From Fibrella aestuarina BUZ 2 (lineage in GTDB: Bacteria > Bacteroidota > Bacteroidia > Cytophagales > Spirosomataceae), in assembly GCF_000331105.1 (NCBI RefSeq), contig NC_020054.1:6141815-6205814 (forward strand): 64,000 bases of DNA, given 5' to 3'. Position numbers and translations under genes: made by a program. The stretch's first letter is position 1. Every line of letters starts with the position of its first letter. The notes under the pieces are model-generated. The model was not told the DNA's origin, did not search any database, and saw nothing but the letters and a program-made list of their open reading frames with translations. Shown in pieces: positions 42,339 through 51,160 of this stretch.

Positions 42339-43290
42339 ATTTCCGTGCCATCGCCCGCTTGACGGCGTCAACAATATTAGCGGCTTTCAGGCCATATTTT
42401 TCCAGCAGCTGGTCGGGCGTGCCGCTTTCGCCAAAGGTATCTTTCGTTCCCACAAATTCCTGCGGGCTCGGCAGATTTTGCGTCAGCGTGTGCGCGATGC
42501 TCTCGCCCAGACCACCCAGAATGTTGTGTTCTTCCACGGATACGGCGCAACCGGTTTTTTTCACCGACGCCAGCACCGCCTCTGTATCCAACGGTTTAAT
42601 CGTGTGAATATTGATCAGGTCGATCTCGATGCCTTCGGCGGCCAGTTGCTCGCCAGCCAGCACGGCCTCCCACACCAGGTTACCCGTAACGAACACCGAG
42701 CAGGCGTCGCCCTCGCTCATGTGCCAGGCTTTTCCGATCTCGAATTTCTGATCGGCCGGCGTGAACACGGGCAACACCGGACGGCCAAACCGCAGGTATA
42801 CCGGCCCGTCGTATTCGGCGATGGCGATGGTAGCGGCTTTGGTCTGGTTGTAGTCGCAGGTATTGATGACCGTCATGTTGGGCAGCATCTTCATCATGCC
42901 CAGGTCTTCCAGAATCTGGTGCGTAGCGCCATCTTCGCCCAGCGTCAGGCCGGAGTGCGAGGCGCAGATTTTGACGTTCTTCTTTGAATACGCCACCGAT
43001 TGCCGGATCTGGTCATACACCCGCCCCGTGGCGAAGTTGGCAAACGTGGTGGCAAACGGAATGTGCCCGCCGATGGTGAGGCCCGCCGATACGCCAATCA
43101 TGTTGGCCTCAGCGATCCCGCACTGGATGAAGCGGTCGGGAAACTCCTTGATGAAATTATCGAGCTTCAGCGACCCGGCGAGGTCGGCGGTGAGGGCCAC
43201 CACGTTGGGGTTGGTTTTGCCCAGCTCATAAATCCCCGCGCCGAAGCCCGACCGGGTGTCTTTTTTGTCGGTATACTCGAATTTTGTCAT
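42337..43290 (-). CDS. Transketolase, C-terminal (pyrimidine-binding) subunit
   Basis: 317 residues corresponding to the Pyr and C-terminal domains of transketolase (ALTADLAGSLKLDNF, RFIQCGIAEANMIGVSAGL, GLTLGEDGATHQILEDLGMM, then SVEEHNILGGLGESIA). The catalytic Glu for thiamine diphosphate is in GIAEANM. The other half is encoded at 44948-45805 on the same strand, so the enzyme is a two-subunit transketolase of the pentose phosphate pathway. The two halves would normally be adjacent; here an ATPase/TOPRIM-like pair lies between them. Confidence 0.93.
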   Translation of the reverse strand: MTKFEYTDKKDTRSGFGAGIYELGKTNPNVVALTADLAGSLKLDNFIKEFPDRFIQCGIAEANMIGVSAGLTIGGHIPFATTFANFATGRVYDQIRQSVAYSKKNVKICASHSGLTLGEDGATHQILEDLGMMKMLPNMTVINTCDYNQTKAATIAIAEYDGPVYLRFGRPVLPVFTPADQKFEIGKAWHMSEGDACSVFVTGNLVWEAVLAGEQLAAEGIEIDLINIHTIKPLDTEAVLASVKKTGCAVSVEEHNILGGLGESIAHTLTQNLPSPQEFVGTKDTFGESGTPDQLLEKYGLKAANIVDAVKRAMARK

Positions 43291-43337
43291 AGTCGTTTAT
43301 GCTGGCGACGTACCCGGCAGGTACGTGTCCCGGTTAA

Positions 43338-43913
43338 TTAATTCGCTGAAGCGAGGGTTTGCAATTTGGTTAAAAAATACCGCGCCGACGGGCAGTTAGG
43401 GTGCGCCGCCGCTCGTTCGATGGAGAACCCATTATTGACCATAGCCGTTGCAAATCCTTTCTTGTCTCTGATACCCCGCTGTGTGTACTGCACACGTTGA
43501 TCATGCAAAAAAGCGGCTGGTCTTGGAATCGTTTCTGGGGCGTCGTGATAAAACGACGTACCGAACAGCACAGACAACGTACCTGAATCCGCTACAAACC
43601 AAGCTTCTAACTCTTGCACAGCCAGGCAGGCGATAATGTCATCAGCTTGATAAACCTCCGCTTTCACGGTGTCAAACGAAGCGGCATTGTCCAGGTCACG
43701 CAAGACGACAATCCATTCAGCACCCAGATCACGCAATGTTTTCACCTGGCTCTGCATCCGTTTACTGCTCACTGTGAGATTGCCCTTACCATCCATATCA
43801 ATCACATCGCCGGTTTGCTGAATTTGCTTTTCGGCTAAGTATGCCTGAAAGGCAGCGGATTTCAGCACAATGCGCTCGCATCCGCCTTCCACAAGAAAGC
43901 CCACTTTCACCAT
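43338..43913 (-). CDS. DUF4276-like TOPRIM-fold protein
   Basis: 191 residues from ATG at 43913, which overlaps the ATPase stop in ATGGTGA; a longer frame to 43946 is less likely. The N-terminal VKVGFLVEGGCERIVLK has the TOPRIM Glu, and EWIVVLRDLDNA supplies the D-x-D pair. VQELEAWFVAD follows, as in DUF4276/RloB-like proteins, which are distant relatives of OLD-family nucleases. With the overlapping upstream ATPase it forms a two-gene unit resembling known ATPase-plus-TOPRIM phage-defence systems. Nuclease activity is inferred from fold residues only. Confidence 0.75.
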   Translation of the reverse strand: MVKVGFLVEGGCERIVLKSAAFQAYLAEKQIQQTGDVIDMDGKGNLTVSSKRMQSQVKTLRDLGAEWIVVLRDLDNAASFDTVKAEVYQADDIIACLAVQELEAWFVADSGTLSVLFGTSFYHDAPETIPRPAAFLHDQRVQYTQRGIRDKKGFATAMVNNGFSIERAAAHPNCPSARYFLTKLQTLASAN

Positions 43914-44884
43914 GGCAAACCTCCTCCTAACGTACCTGTAAGCCACGCTTCATCGGTTGGAATATCATAGATAGCCTTTCCTTTGATCTGCTTCGCTTGC
44001 GTGGTGCCATTCACCTTGTTGACCAGAATCAACTCGTCGGTAGTCAATTTCCGAACTACTGCTTCAGAGTGCGTATTGAGCCAGATATAATGACCTTTCT
44101 CTGCGCACATCGTTCGGAAGAACTCAATGAGTGACATCAGCACCTGAGGGTGAAGCCCGTTCTCAGGTTCTTCGATACACAGAAACTGCGGTTCCTCAGA
44201 CTGGTAAACAGCCGTCAGTAGGGCAATGATATTGTATGTCCCATCAGAAATCAGGTCTTTGGTAAACGGCTTTTCGACTGTCTGTTCATAGACGAGTAAC
44301 GTATCCTTACTATCAAACGCACCTGAAACTACCTCGATCTTTTTGAAGCCAGGAATGAATAGTGTCAGCCACTCGTGAATTTCCTCGTTTACAATTGGAT
44401 CGTTAAGAAGCCGTTTAAGGACCGCTTCCAGATTAGAAGCAGAGATTGTTAGGCGAAGATCGTCAGTAAAATTCAGCTTGATAAGGCTGTCATTACCAAT
44501 AAAAAGGCGGGTAAATTTTAATAAAAAACTGTTGACTTCATCTCTAGCGACAACTGCATCAGAATCTTGGAGAAAGTCTGTTGGTATCCTCGGGTCAGTA
44601 ATGAGGGAAGGATCAACGGTTACAGAATTATGTTCCAACTGAATCTCCATTCTGTAGCTTGATTCAGTTGCTTGTCTTCTTCTGATAGTGTCCAAGCCTC
44701 TTACAAAACTTAAAGCCAAATCACGACCAAAAAGACCATTAAGGTTCACAAACTCCAACGCTTCGAAAATAGTCGATTTGCCGGAGCCGTTGGGGCCGAC
44801 AAAGACCGTGAACGGATTGGGCTCGATGAGCTCGATCCGTTCAATGGACTTGAAATTTTCGATGACGAGGCGTTTGATCTGCAT
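43907..44884 (-). CDS. AAA family (SMC/OLD-like) ATPase
   Basis: 325 residues from ATG at 44884 (MQIKRLVIENFKS); five more codons are possible. Walker A is VGPNGSGKST near residue 30. Walker B with signature helix is FLCIEEPENGLHPQVLMSL, and WLNTHSEAVVRKL follows as the D/H loop. This is the AAA_15/AAA_21 ABC-type ATPase layout used by OLD, RecF-like and defence ATPases. It overlaps the TOPRIM-like gene by seven bases, so translation is coupled. Its GC content is visibly lower than that of the transketolase genes on both sides, suggesting insertion by transfer. Confidence 0.88.
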   Translation of the reverse strand: MQIKRLVIENFKSIERIELIEPNPFTVFVGPNGSGKSTIFEALEFVNLNGLFGRDLALSFVRGLDTIRRRQATESSYRMEIQLEHNSVTVDPSLITDPRIPTDFLQDSDAVVARDEVNSFLLKFTRLFIGNDSLIKLNFTDDLRLTISASNLEAVLKRLLNDPIVNEEIHEWLTLFIPGFKKIEVVSGAFDSKDTLLVYEQTVEKPFTKDLISDGTYNIIALLTAVYQSEEPQFLCIEEPENGLHPQVLMSLIEFFRTMCAEKGHYIWLNTHSEAVVRKLTTDELILVNKVNGTTQAKQIKGKAIYDIPTDEAWLTGTLGGGLPW

Positions 44885-44897
44885 GACTGGCAACCCC

Positions 44898-44930
44898 AAA
44901 CCTTATAGGTTTTTAAAACCTACAAGGTTT
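44898..44930. repeat. AAACCT palindrome next to the ATPase gene
   Basis: AAACCTTATAGGTTTT and AAAACCTACAAGGTTT form a near-perfect palindrome at the junction between the transketolase N-terminal gene and the ATPase gene. It could be a terminator or a relic of insertion. Confidence 0.6.
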
Positions 44931-44947
44931 GATTTATCAGAGGCGGA

Positions 44948-45805
44948 TTAATAATCTTCCTGGCCGGCATAAACGGGCAGTTGGCCGAGGGCGTTGGCGA
45001 GTTGCTCGGTGCTGAGCGCCGTGCCGTGCCACTTGTAGTTACCCTGCATAAAGTCGACGCCGTAGCCCATCAGCGTGTGCATCAGGATCAGCGTGGGTAC
45101 GTCGGGGTCGCTCTTGGCGTCTTTCAGAGTTTTGATGATGTCGGCCATGTCGTTGCCCTGCATCTCCACCACGTTCCAGCCAAAGGCTCTGTACTTCGCC
45201 GCCAGGTCACGGTTGTCGTTGACGCCCATCGTGGTGCCGTCGATCTGCGCCAGGTTGTAGTCGATGATGGCCGTGAGGTTGCCCAGTTTCTTGTTGGGGG
45301 CAAACTGCGCGGCTTCCCAGATTTGGCCCTCCTGCTGCTCACCGTCGCCCATCAGCACATACACGTGCTTGTCGTCTTTGTTCAGCTTTTTGGCGAACGC
45401 GGCACCGGCGGCTACCGACAAACCCTGTCCCAGTGACCCCGACGCGATCCGGATACCCGGCAGGTGTTCGGCGGTGGTGGGGTGGCCCTGCAAGCGGCTG
45501 TCGATCTTGCGGAAGGTAGCCAGTTCCGAAACAGGGAAGTAGCCCGCCCGCGCCAGCACCGAGTAAAACACCGGTGAGATGTGGCCGTTGGAGAGGAAGA
45601 ACAGGTCTTCATCTTTCCCATCCATGTCGAAAATGGGGTGCCCGTCGGCCCCGCGTTTCAGACGCATTACGTCGAAATACAGCGCGACAAATAAATCGGT
45701 GCAGCCCAGCGACCCACCCGGGTGGCCTGAATTGACGGCGGTTACCATCCGCAGAATATCGCGACGTACCTGCGACGCGATGTGTTCAAGTTGTTCGATT
45801 TCCAT
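44948..45805 (-). CDS. Transketolase, N-terminal (diphosphate-binding) subunit
   Basis: 285 residues from ATG at 45805 (MEIEQLEHIAS); a start at 45820 lies within a hairpin and is less likely. It has the thiamine diphosphate domain: VNSGHPGGSLGCTDLFVAL, LSNGHISPVFYSVLA, and GDGEQQEGQIWEAAQFA followed by IIDYN. It needs the C-terminal subunit encoded at 42337-43290. Together they interconvert sugar phosphates in the pentose phosphate pathway. Confidence 0.93.
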   Translation of the reverse strand: MEIEQLEHIASQVRRDILRMVTAVNSGHPGGSLGCTDLFVALYFDVMRLKRGADGHPIFDMDGKDEDLFFLSNGHISPVFYSVLARAGYFPVSELATFRKIDSRLQGHPTTAEHLPGIRIASGSLGQGLSVAAGAAFAKKLNKDDKHVYVLMGDGEQQEGQIWEAAQFAPNKKLGNLTAIIDYNLAQIDGTTMGVNDNRDLAAKYRAFGWNVVEMQGNDMADIIKTLKDAKSDPDVPTLILMHTLMGYGVDFMQGNYKWHGTALSTEQLANALGQLPVYAGQEDY

Positions 45806-45813
45806 AATCTTCA

Positions 45814-45866
45814 AAGTCATTTGCCTTCGGCGTCACGGGTGCGGTCCGCCAAAGGCAAATGACTAC
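45814..45866. terminator. Inverted repeat at the bcp 3' end
   Basis: AGTCATTTGCCTT and AAGGCAAATGACT (arms within 45814-45826 and 45853-45866) flank the bcp stop codon and the start region of the transketolase N-terminal gene. Probably a terminator or processing site. Confidence 0.55.
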
Positions 45867-46312
45867 TCTAAAATTTGTTTTGCGTGGTTTTTGGTATCTA
45901 CTTTCTCGATGATGTTGATGATGATGCCATTTTCGTCGATGATGAAGGTTTTCCGTACCGTACCCATGTACGTCCGACCATACATCGACTTTTCTGCCCA
46001 CACGCCGTAGGCCTCCACCACCGCTTTGTCGGTGTCGGCAGCCAGGGTGAAGGGCAGGTCATATTTCTTGATGAATTTCTGGTGCGACGCTTCACTGTCA
46101 ACACTCACGCCGATCACCTCGTAGCCCGCCTGTTTCAGCTCGGTGTAGTTGTCGCGGAGGCTACAGGCCTGCGCCGTACAGCCCGACGTATCATCTTTCG
46201 GGTAAAAGTAAAGCACTACCTTTTTGCCCTTGAAATCGGACAACTGCAACGGGTTGCCGTGCTGATCGTGAGTGGTAAAGTTGGGGGCAGGATCGCCGAC
46301 AGAGAGAGCCAT
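45863..46312 (-). CDS. bcp: Thioredoxin-dependent peroxiredoxin, Bcp type
   Basis: 149 residues from ATG at 46312 (MALSVGDPAPNFTT); the frame extends seven codons upstream. The peroxidatic Cys is in PKDDTSGCTAQACSLRD, and the second Cys five residues on matches atypical 2-Cys BCP enzymes. FTLAADTDKAVVEAYGVW is typical. It reduces hydroperoxides in the cytoplasm using thioredoxin. The transketolase N-terminal gene follows on the same strand. Confidence 0.94.
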   Translation of the reverse strand: MALSVGDPAPNFTTHDQHGNPLQLSDFKGKKVVLYFYPKDDTSGCTAQACSLRDNYTELKQAGYEVIGVSVDSEASHQKFIKKYDLPFTLAADTDKAVVEAYGVWAEKSMYGRTYMGTVRKTFIIDENGIIINIIEKVDTKNHAKQILE

Positions 46313-46438
46313 AGCGTCAAAATTTTGGCACAAACATACATTTTGAACCGGCTAAAGTTCAACGTCGTACCGCTTTTCGGTTAGGTAGGTATAGCTAGAA
46401 TGCACCAGACAGCCCACCATACCCTTTGCCCGGCGCGG

Positions 46439-48454
46439 TTATCGCCGCCGTTTTACGGGCCGGGGCGCAGCGGGTTTGGCAATCGTGGTGACGGCTTCGG
46501 CCACATTACCCGCCCGGTCACGTACCTGGATTTTCACTTCAGTATCAGCCTCGAAAGGGGTAGCCGGGTCCAGCTTATCCGACCAGATCAGCGCCCGTTT
46601 GTAGTCATACTGCATGAGCAACCACTCCCCGTTGACAAACGCCCGGAACTTATCAATGCCCGCCAGATCGTCGCTGATCCGGGCCGTGATGCCGTTAGGT
46701 GTGGCACTCACAATCCGAATGGCGGGTGGCGTTACGTCGGTGAGCAGGCCAAACCGGCCCAGCGTGCGGGTCGTGAACTCGATGCGGTTACCCGTCCAGG
46801 TGCCGCCCACAAAATTCTGCCGACCGTTGTTGAGTGCATACACCTTCGTCCGTAGGGTATCGATACCTACCGGGTACGTTGGCGTGAACCGTACATGAAT
46901 GGCGTCGTTGAGCGGAATGGTATGCTGGTTAATTTCCAGTACGTTGCCGGGCAGCGTCCGGGTGGCCAGGTAGAGCGTATCGAACAGCGATTCGACGTTG
47001 AAGCGGATGCTCACGTTACCCGCGTTGACCACGTCGGGGCGGCCGGGCAGAACCCGCTGCCGGAAGTTGAGCGGCACCCGTCCGCGTCCCACTTGCACGG
47101 AGTCTGGCAGGGTTTTGTTCAGGTCGATCAGGTACGTTGCTTTGCCATCGCGCACGTAGGCCACGGGCAGTTCGGTCACGTTGCGGCCCACATAAAGGCG
47201 GGCGTTGGGCGGCGTTCCTGGCAGGCCTTTCACCGCCAGTTTCAGCACGTTGTCGTCGGGCGTAATGGTCGCCGAGGGGATGGCTGTGGCCGACAGGGCA
47301 GCCAAGGCGGTGGTATCGACCTCGGGCGCCGGACCGGTGGGCAGGGTAGCGGGCGGCGTTTCGGGCAGAACGATAAACCGAAGCGTAGCCCCGTGTTCGT
47401 AGCTGTCGAAGAGCGTGATCGTTACCTCGTGCGGTTTACCATCAAGTAGCGGCAGGCGCCCCCGATAAGCGTTGGTGTGGTACAGACTAAGCCGGTTGCC
47501 ATCGGCGATGTAGCCGCGGTGGTAGCGTTGGCCGGTTAGTTGCTCGGCCTCGTAGTTCATGTGCACGTTGATGAACCGGGTCTGCTCGTGCGGGAAGGCG
47601 TTCATGCTGTAGGCAAACACTTCCTGCCCGTCGAGCCGGATTTCGACGCAATTGAGTCCGTTGCGGTAGGGCGACCCGTTGGCTTTGTCGTAGGCGAGCA
47701 GTTCGATCCCCAGCAACCCCGACGCCGAAATAGGTTGGCTCAGGGCGTAAGAGCCGTCAGCGCGGCGCACGGGCACAAACGTCTGTCGGCCAAACTCGCC
47801 GTTGAGTCGCGAGTCGGGCGTCATCGTACGTAGGGCGATCCGCTCAAAATACGGGGGTACGTCGTCGCTCAGTTCCGAAAAACCGTAGAGTAATGGGTTG
47901 ATGAGGTTGTCGTTGGGATCACGCACTTCAAAGTGCAGGTGCGGCCCACCCGATCCGCCCGTGTTACCCGACAGGGCGATCACATCGCCTTTCTTGACCG
48001 GGAACTGATTGGGTTCGGGGCGCAGGTCGATCTCGAACGTCTGTTTAGCGTATTGGGCCGAGCGCAGGTACGTTCCCAGCGTGTCATTGAGCGTCTTCAG
48101 GTGCCCGTAGTAGGTCGAGAGGCCGTTGGGGTGTTTCAGCACGAGCAGATTTCCGTAGCCGCCCGTAAACACGGCAATGCGCGACACGTACCCATCGGCG
48201 GCGGCATGCACCGGCACCCCTTCTACCCCACCCGTGCGGATGTCGAGCCCCGCGTGAAAGTGATTGCCCCGCAGGTCGCCCATGCCGCCCGACAGCGAAC
48301 CGGCTTGCCCCGGATTGATCGGAAACGCCAGATAACCCGGCTGAATCAACGGACTGGAGGGCTTTTTCGATTGGGCGAATACGGCGGTGATTCCCAGCCA
48401 ACTCAGCAGCAATACAGTACGAACGATCACTCGAGAAGGGTATTTTACAGACAA
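46439..48454 (-). CDS. M23 (LytM) family metallopeptidase, exported
   Basis: 671 residues with a signal segment (IVRTVLLLSWLGITAVFAQ). The only starts in frame are TTG at 48454 or GTG further in, so the start is uncertain. The M23 zinc site is complete and close to the N-terminus: GNHFHAGLDIRT (His, Asp) and GGPHLHFEVRD (His-x-His). The remaining 450 residues are beta-rich repeats (for example DDVPPYFERIALR, DVTPPAIRIVSATPNGI) that probably form Ig-like domains, ending in a basic PVKRRR tail. It should cleave peptidoglycan cross-links or act as an envelope scaffold. Confidence 0.88.
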   Translation of the reverse strand: MSVKYPSRVIVRTVLLLSWLGITAVFAQSKKPSSPLIQPGYLAFPINPGQAGSLSGGMGDLRGNHFHAGLDIRTGGVEGVPVHAAADGYVSRIAVFTGGYGNLLVLKHPNGLSTYYGHLKTLNDTLGTYLRSAQYAKQTFEIDLRPEPNQFPVKKGDVIALSGNTGGSGGPHLHFEVRDPNDNLINPLLYGFSELSDDVPPYFERIALRTMTPDSRLNGEFGRQTFVPVRRADGSYALSQPISASGLLGIELLAYDKANGSPYRNGLNCVEIRLDGQEVFAYSMNAFPHEQTRFINVHMNYEAEQLTGQRYHRGYIADGNRLSLYHTNAYRGRLPLLDGKPHEVTITLFDSYEHGATLRFIVLPETPPATLPTGPAPEVDTTALAALSATAIPSATITPDDNVLKLAVKGLPGTPPNARLYVGRNVTELPVAYVRDGKATYLIDLNKTLPDSVQVGRGRVPLNFRQRVLPGRPDVVNAGNVSIRFNVESLFDTLYLATRTLPGNVLEINQHTIPLNDAIHVRFTPTYPVGIDTLRTKVYALNNGRQNFVGGTWTGNRIEFTTRTLGRFGLLTDVTPPAIRIVSATPNGITARISDDLAGIDKFRAFVNGEWLLMQYDYKRALIWSDKLDPATPFEADTEVKIQVRDRAGNVAEAVTTIAKPAAPRPVKRRR

Positions 48455-48545
48455 GAAGCACCATCAGCCGCAGTTGTAGCGTCGACGGCGTCTTTGCCCG
48501 GTTGTGCTTTATTTTCCGCCGTTGGTGGTCAACGGCTTTGATAGG

Positions 48546-49256
48546 CTAACGAAATAAGCCGTACCGAATGATGCAGTAGATGGCCCGGAAACCATCCTGC
48601 CAGTTGATTTTTTTACCTTCGGCGTAGGTACGTCCGTAATACGAAATACCCACTTCGTAGAACCGGATGTTCTTGATACGAGCGAGTTTGGCCGTGACTT
48701 CCGGCTCAAAACCAAACCGCTTTTCGAGCAAGGGCATCGACTGCACCATGTCGGTCCGGATCAGCTTGTAGCAGGTTTCCATGTCGGTCAGGTTCAGGTT
48801 GTTGAACGCGTTGCTCAGCATGGTCAGGATCTTGTTGCCGATCGAATGCCAGAAAAACAGAATCCGGTGGGGACGCCCGCCCATAAACCGCGAGCCATAG
48901 ACCACATCGGCGACACCCGCCAGCACGGGCTTCAGCAAGATGTTGAATTCGTCGGGGTCATACTCTAAATCGGCATCCTGCACGATCAGGTAGTCGCCCG
49001 TAGCCTGCCGAATGGCGGTGTGAATAGCGCCCCCCTTGCCCTGGTTGACCTCGTGCCGAAAATAGCGCACATCGACTCCCGGATTAGCCGCCTGAAACGC
49101 CCGGATGCGCGCTTCGGTCTGATCCGTCGAGCAGTCGTTAACCACGATAATTTCTTTGGTCACCTGACCCGCCAACGCAACGTCGGCCACGCGCCGCAAA
49201 ATGCCTTCGACGGTGCGCTCTTCGTTATAAGCCGGGATTAGTATGGATAGCTTCAA
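48546..49256 (-). CDS. Family 2 glycosyltransferase
   Basis: 236 residues with a GT-A fold: LSILIPAYNEERTVEGIL, EIIVVNDCSTDQT, NQGKGGAIHTAIRQATGDYL, and the metal-binding VQDADLEYDP followed by VVYGSRFMGG. The C-terminus KRFGFEPEVTAKLARI is typical of dolichyl/polyprenyl-phosphate sugar synthases. No membrane segment is present, so it is probably a cytoplasmic, membrane-associated enzyme. Acceptor and sugar are unknown. Confidence 0.9.
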   Translation of the reverse strand: MKLSILIPAYNEERTVEGILRRVADVALAGQVTKEIIVVNDCSTDQTEARIRAFQAANPGVDVRYFRHEVNQGKGGAIHTAIRQATGDYLIVQDADLEYDPDEFNILLKPVLAGVADVVYGSRFMGGRPHRILFFWHSIGNKILTMLSNAFNNLNLTDMETCYKLIRTDMVQSMPLLEKRFGFEPEVTAKLARIKNIRFYEVGISYYGRTYAEGKKINWQDGFRAIYCIIRYGLFR

Positions 49257-49339
49257 GCAGTGTAGTCTGGTTTATAGGCATACGCCCCGCGGTTAGTCAC
49301 ACAGCCAGCGTTGCTGGTGTGTAACCGACCACCTGGTGA

Positions 49340-49951
49340 TTATTTCACGTCAAAGTTGAGCAGTTCGCGGCCTTCAAGGCTAGCCACCAGCCGGTCACCG
49401 ACCTGCACCGGCCCAACACCTTTGGGCGTTCCGGTGAAAATGAGGTCACCGGTTTGCAGGGTAAAGTAGCGCGAGACAAACGCGATGAGGTAATCGATTT
49501 TGAACAGCATCAGGCTCGTATTGCCCTGCTGCCGGGTTTCGCCGTTGACATCAAGCTGAAAGTTGATGTTCTGAATATCGGCAAATTCGCTTTTCGGCAC
49601 AAAGCCCGAGATGGGTGCCGAACCGTTGAACCCCTTAGCCAGGTCCCAGGGAAGCCCCTTAGCTTTGAGCTTACTCTGGATGTCGCGGGCGGTAAAATCG
49701 ATTCCGAGCCCGATCTCGTCGTAGTATTTGTGCGCAAACCGTTCTTCGATGCGCTTGCCCATCTTGCTGATCCGTACGACCACTTCCAACTCGTGGTGCA
49801 CATCCTGCGAAAAATCGGGGTAATAAAAAGGCTCGTTGTTCCGTAGAATGGCTGTGTCGGGCTTGGTGAAAATGACGGGGTCGTCGGGCTGTTCGTTGTT
49901 CAGTTCCCGGATGTGTTCGACGTAATTGCGGCCAACGGCAATGATCTTCAT
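49340..49951 (-). CDS. Fumarylacetoacetate hydrolase family protein
   Basis: 203 residues with the FAH core: KIIAVGRNYVEHIRELNN, PVIFTKPDTAIL, HHELEVVVRISKMGKRI, YYDEIGLGIDFTARDIQ and LIFTGTPKGVGPVQVGD. The metal-binding Glu and Asp residues (ELEVVV, GIDFT) are kept. Family members hydrolyse or decarboxylate acylpyruvates and related diketo acids. The short single-domain form fits a bacterial acylpyruvase. It is not in an obvious operon. Confidence 0.9.
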   Translation of the reverse strand: MKIIAVGRNYVEHIRELNNEQPDDPVIFTKPDTAILRNNEPFYYPDFSQDVHHELEVVVRISKMGKRIEERFAHKYYDEIGLGIDFTARDIQSKLKAKGLPWDLAKGFNGSAPISGFVPKSEFADIQNINFQLDVNGETRQQGNTSLMLFKIDYLIAFVSRYFTLQTGDLIFTGTPKGVGPVQVGDRLVASLEGRELLNFDVK

Positions 49952-50200
49952 GCAGACGTTCCCCTATACGGTAAGGGCTATTAAACAAATGGACTCGCCA
50001 CAAATCTAAGGGATAAACGCGGCGTAACCACGCGTAACGCATTTTGGCCAGTAAACGGTCCCAACGAATCGGCCACCAGGAGGCGGTTGAGGTTAAAATT
50101 GGGTTACAAATTTTCCCGTTGCGTGCATTGCTAAAACAAAGCGCGTCTTAAGCAAGTCCTTATGGGGCAATTAAATACGACGAACATATCCCTACACACG

Positions 50201-51019
50201 ATGAAACGTACATTCCTGGGCTTTGTCCTGCTCACTGTCGCCTTTGCCTGCGCGAAGGTGCCGCTTACCAACCGTAAGCAGATTTTGCTAGTCCCCAACG
50301 ATCAGATGCTCCAACTGAGCGCTACCGAGTACAAAAGTTTTCTGGATACGAGCCAAGTTATCAACAGCACGGCCGACGCGCAGATGGTCAATCGGGTGGG
50401 CGACCGGATCCGGCGGGCCGTTGAGTCTTACATGAACCAGAACGGCTACGCTCAGCGCCTCGAAGGGTTTAACTGGGAGTATCACCTCGTGCAGGATCGG
50501 CAGGTAAACGCCTGGTGCATGCCGGGGGGTAAAATTGTGGTGTACTCGGGCATTCTGCCCTACACGCAAAATGAGGCGGGGTTGGCCACCGTACTGGGCC
50601 ACGAAGTATCCCACGCTGTAGCCGAGCATGGCAACGAACGGATGAGCGAAGGGCTGGTAGCCAATGGGCTGCTTCAAGCCGGACAGGTGGTTACGGGTAT
50701 CGCAACAGCCAACAAGACCCCTCAGGTACAGGCGCTCTTCCAGCAAGCTATTGGCACGGGCGGGCCGCTTGCCTACCAGTTCTTCGGCGCACTACCACAC
50801 AGCCGCCGTCAGGAATCAGAGGCCGATCATCTGGGCCTGATTTTTATGGCTATGGCTGGTTATGACCCCAATGAGGCCATCTCGTTCTGGAGCCGGATGG
50901 CCAAAGCCAGCGCCGGGCGCGCCCCTGCCGAGTTCTTCTCCGATCACCCGTCTGACGAGCGCCGGATCGCCGACCTGCAAAAGCTGCTGCCCGACGCCAT
51001 GAAGTATTATAAGCGATAG
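50201..51019 (+). CDS. M48 family metallopeptidase, lipoprotein
   Basis: 272 residues from ATG at 50201 (MKRTFLGFVLLTVAFAC is a lipoprotein signal); an upstream ATG at 50162 is less likely. The zinc motif is LGHEVSHAVAEHG and the third ligand is in RRQESEADHLGLIFM. PGGKIVVYSGIL precedes the active site as usual. It resembles BepA/LoiP-type periplasmic proteases without the TPR domain. Predicted to act in outer-membrane protein quality control. It ends at a very long inverted repeat. Confidence 0.92.
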   Translation: MKRTFLGFVLLTVAFACAKVPLTNRKQILLVPNDQMLQLSATEYKSFLDTSQVINSTADAQMVNRVGDRIRRAVESYMNQNGYAQRLEGFNWEYHLVQDRQVNAWCMPGGKIVVYSGILPYTQNEAGLATVLGHEVSHAVAEHGNERMSEGLVANGLLQAGQVVTGIATANKTPQVQALFQQAIGTGGPLAYQFFGALPHSRRQESEADHLGLIFMAMAGYDPNEAISFWSRMAKASAGRAPAEFFSDHPSDERRIADLQKLLPDAMKYYKR

Positions 51020-51160
51020 GCTTATCTAGCCTGGAAAGTCTGTAAGAAAAGAAGTCCGTAGTCTGGAAAGTCAATTGGTTTGTACAGCGCAAGCAATACA
51101 ACATTGACTTTCCAGACTACGGACTTCTTTTCTTACAGACTTTCCAGGCTAGATAAGCCT
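51018..51160. repeat. 58-bp perfect inverted repeat between convergent stop codons (locus F)
   Basis: Arm 51018-51075 is the exact reverse complement of 51103-51160, with a 27-base spacer. Words such as AGTCTGT, AGTCCGT and AGTCTGG recur inside each arm. The left arm starts within the M48 stop codon and the right arm ends in the sucC stop codon. Confidence 0.95.

Noticed and set aside
48084..48464. Open frame starting ATG within the M23 gene start region, which would offer an ATG start
   Set aside because: It is in a different frame from the M23 motifs; the M23 gene must use TTG or GTG.
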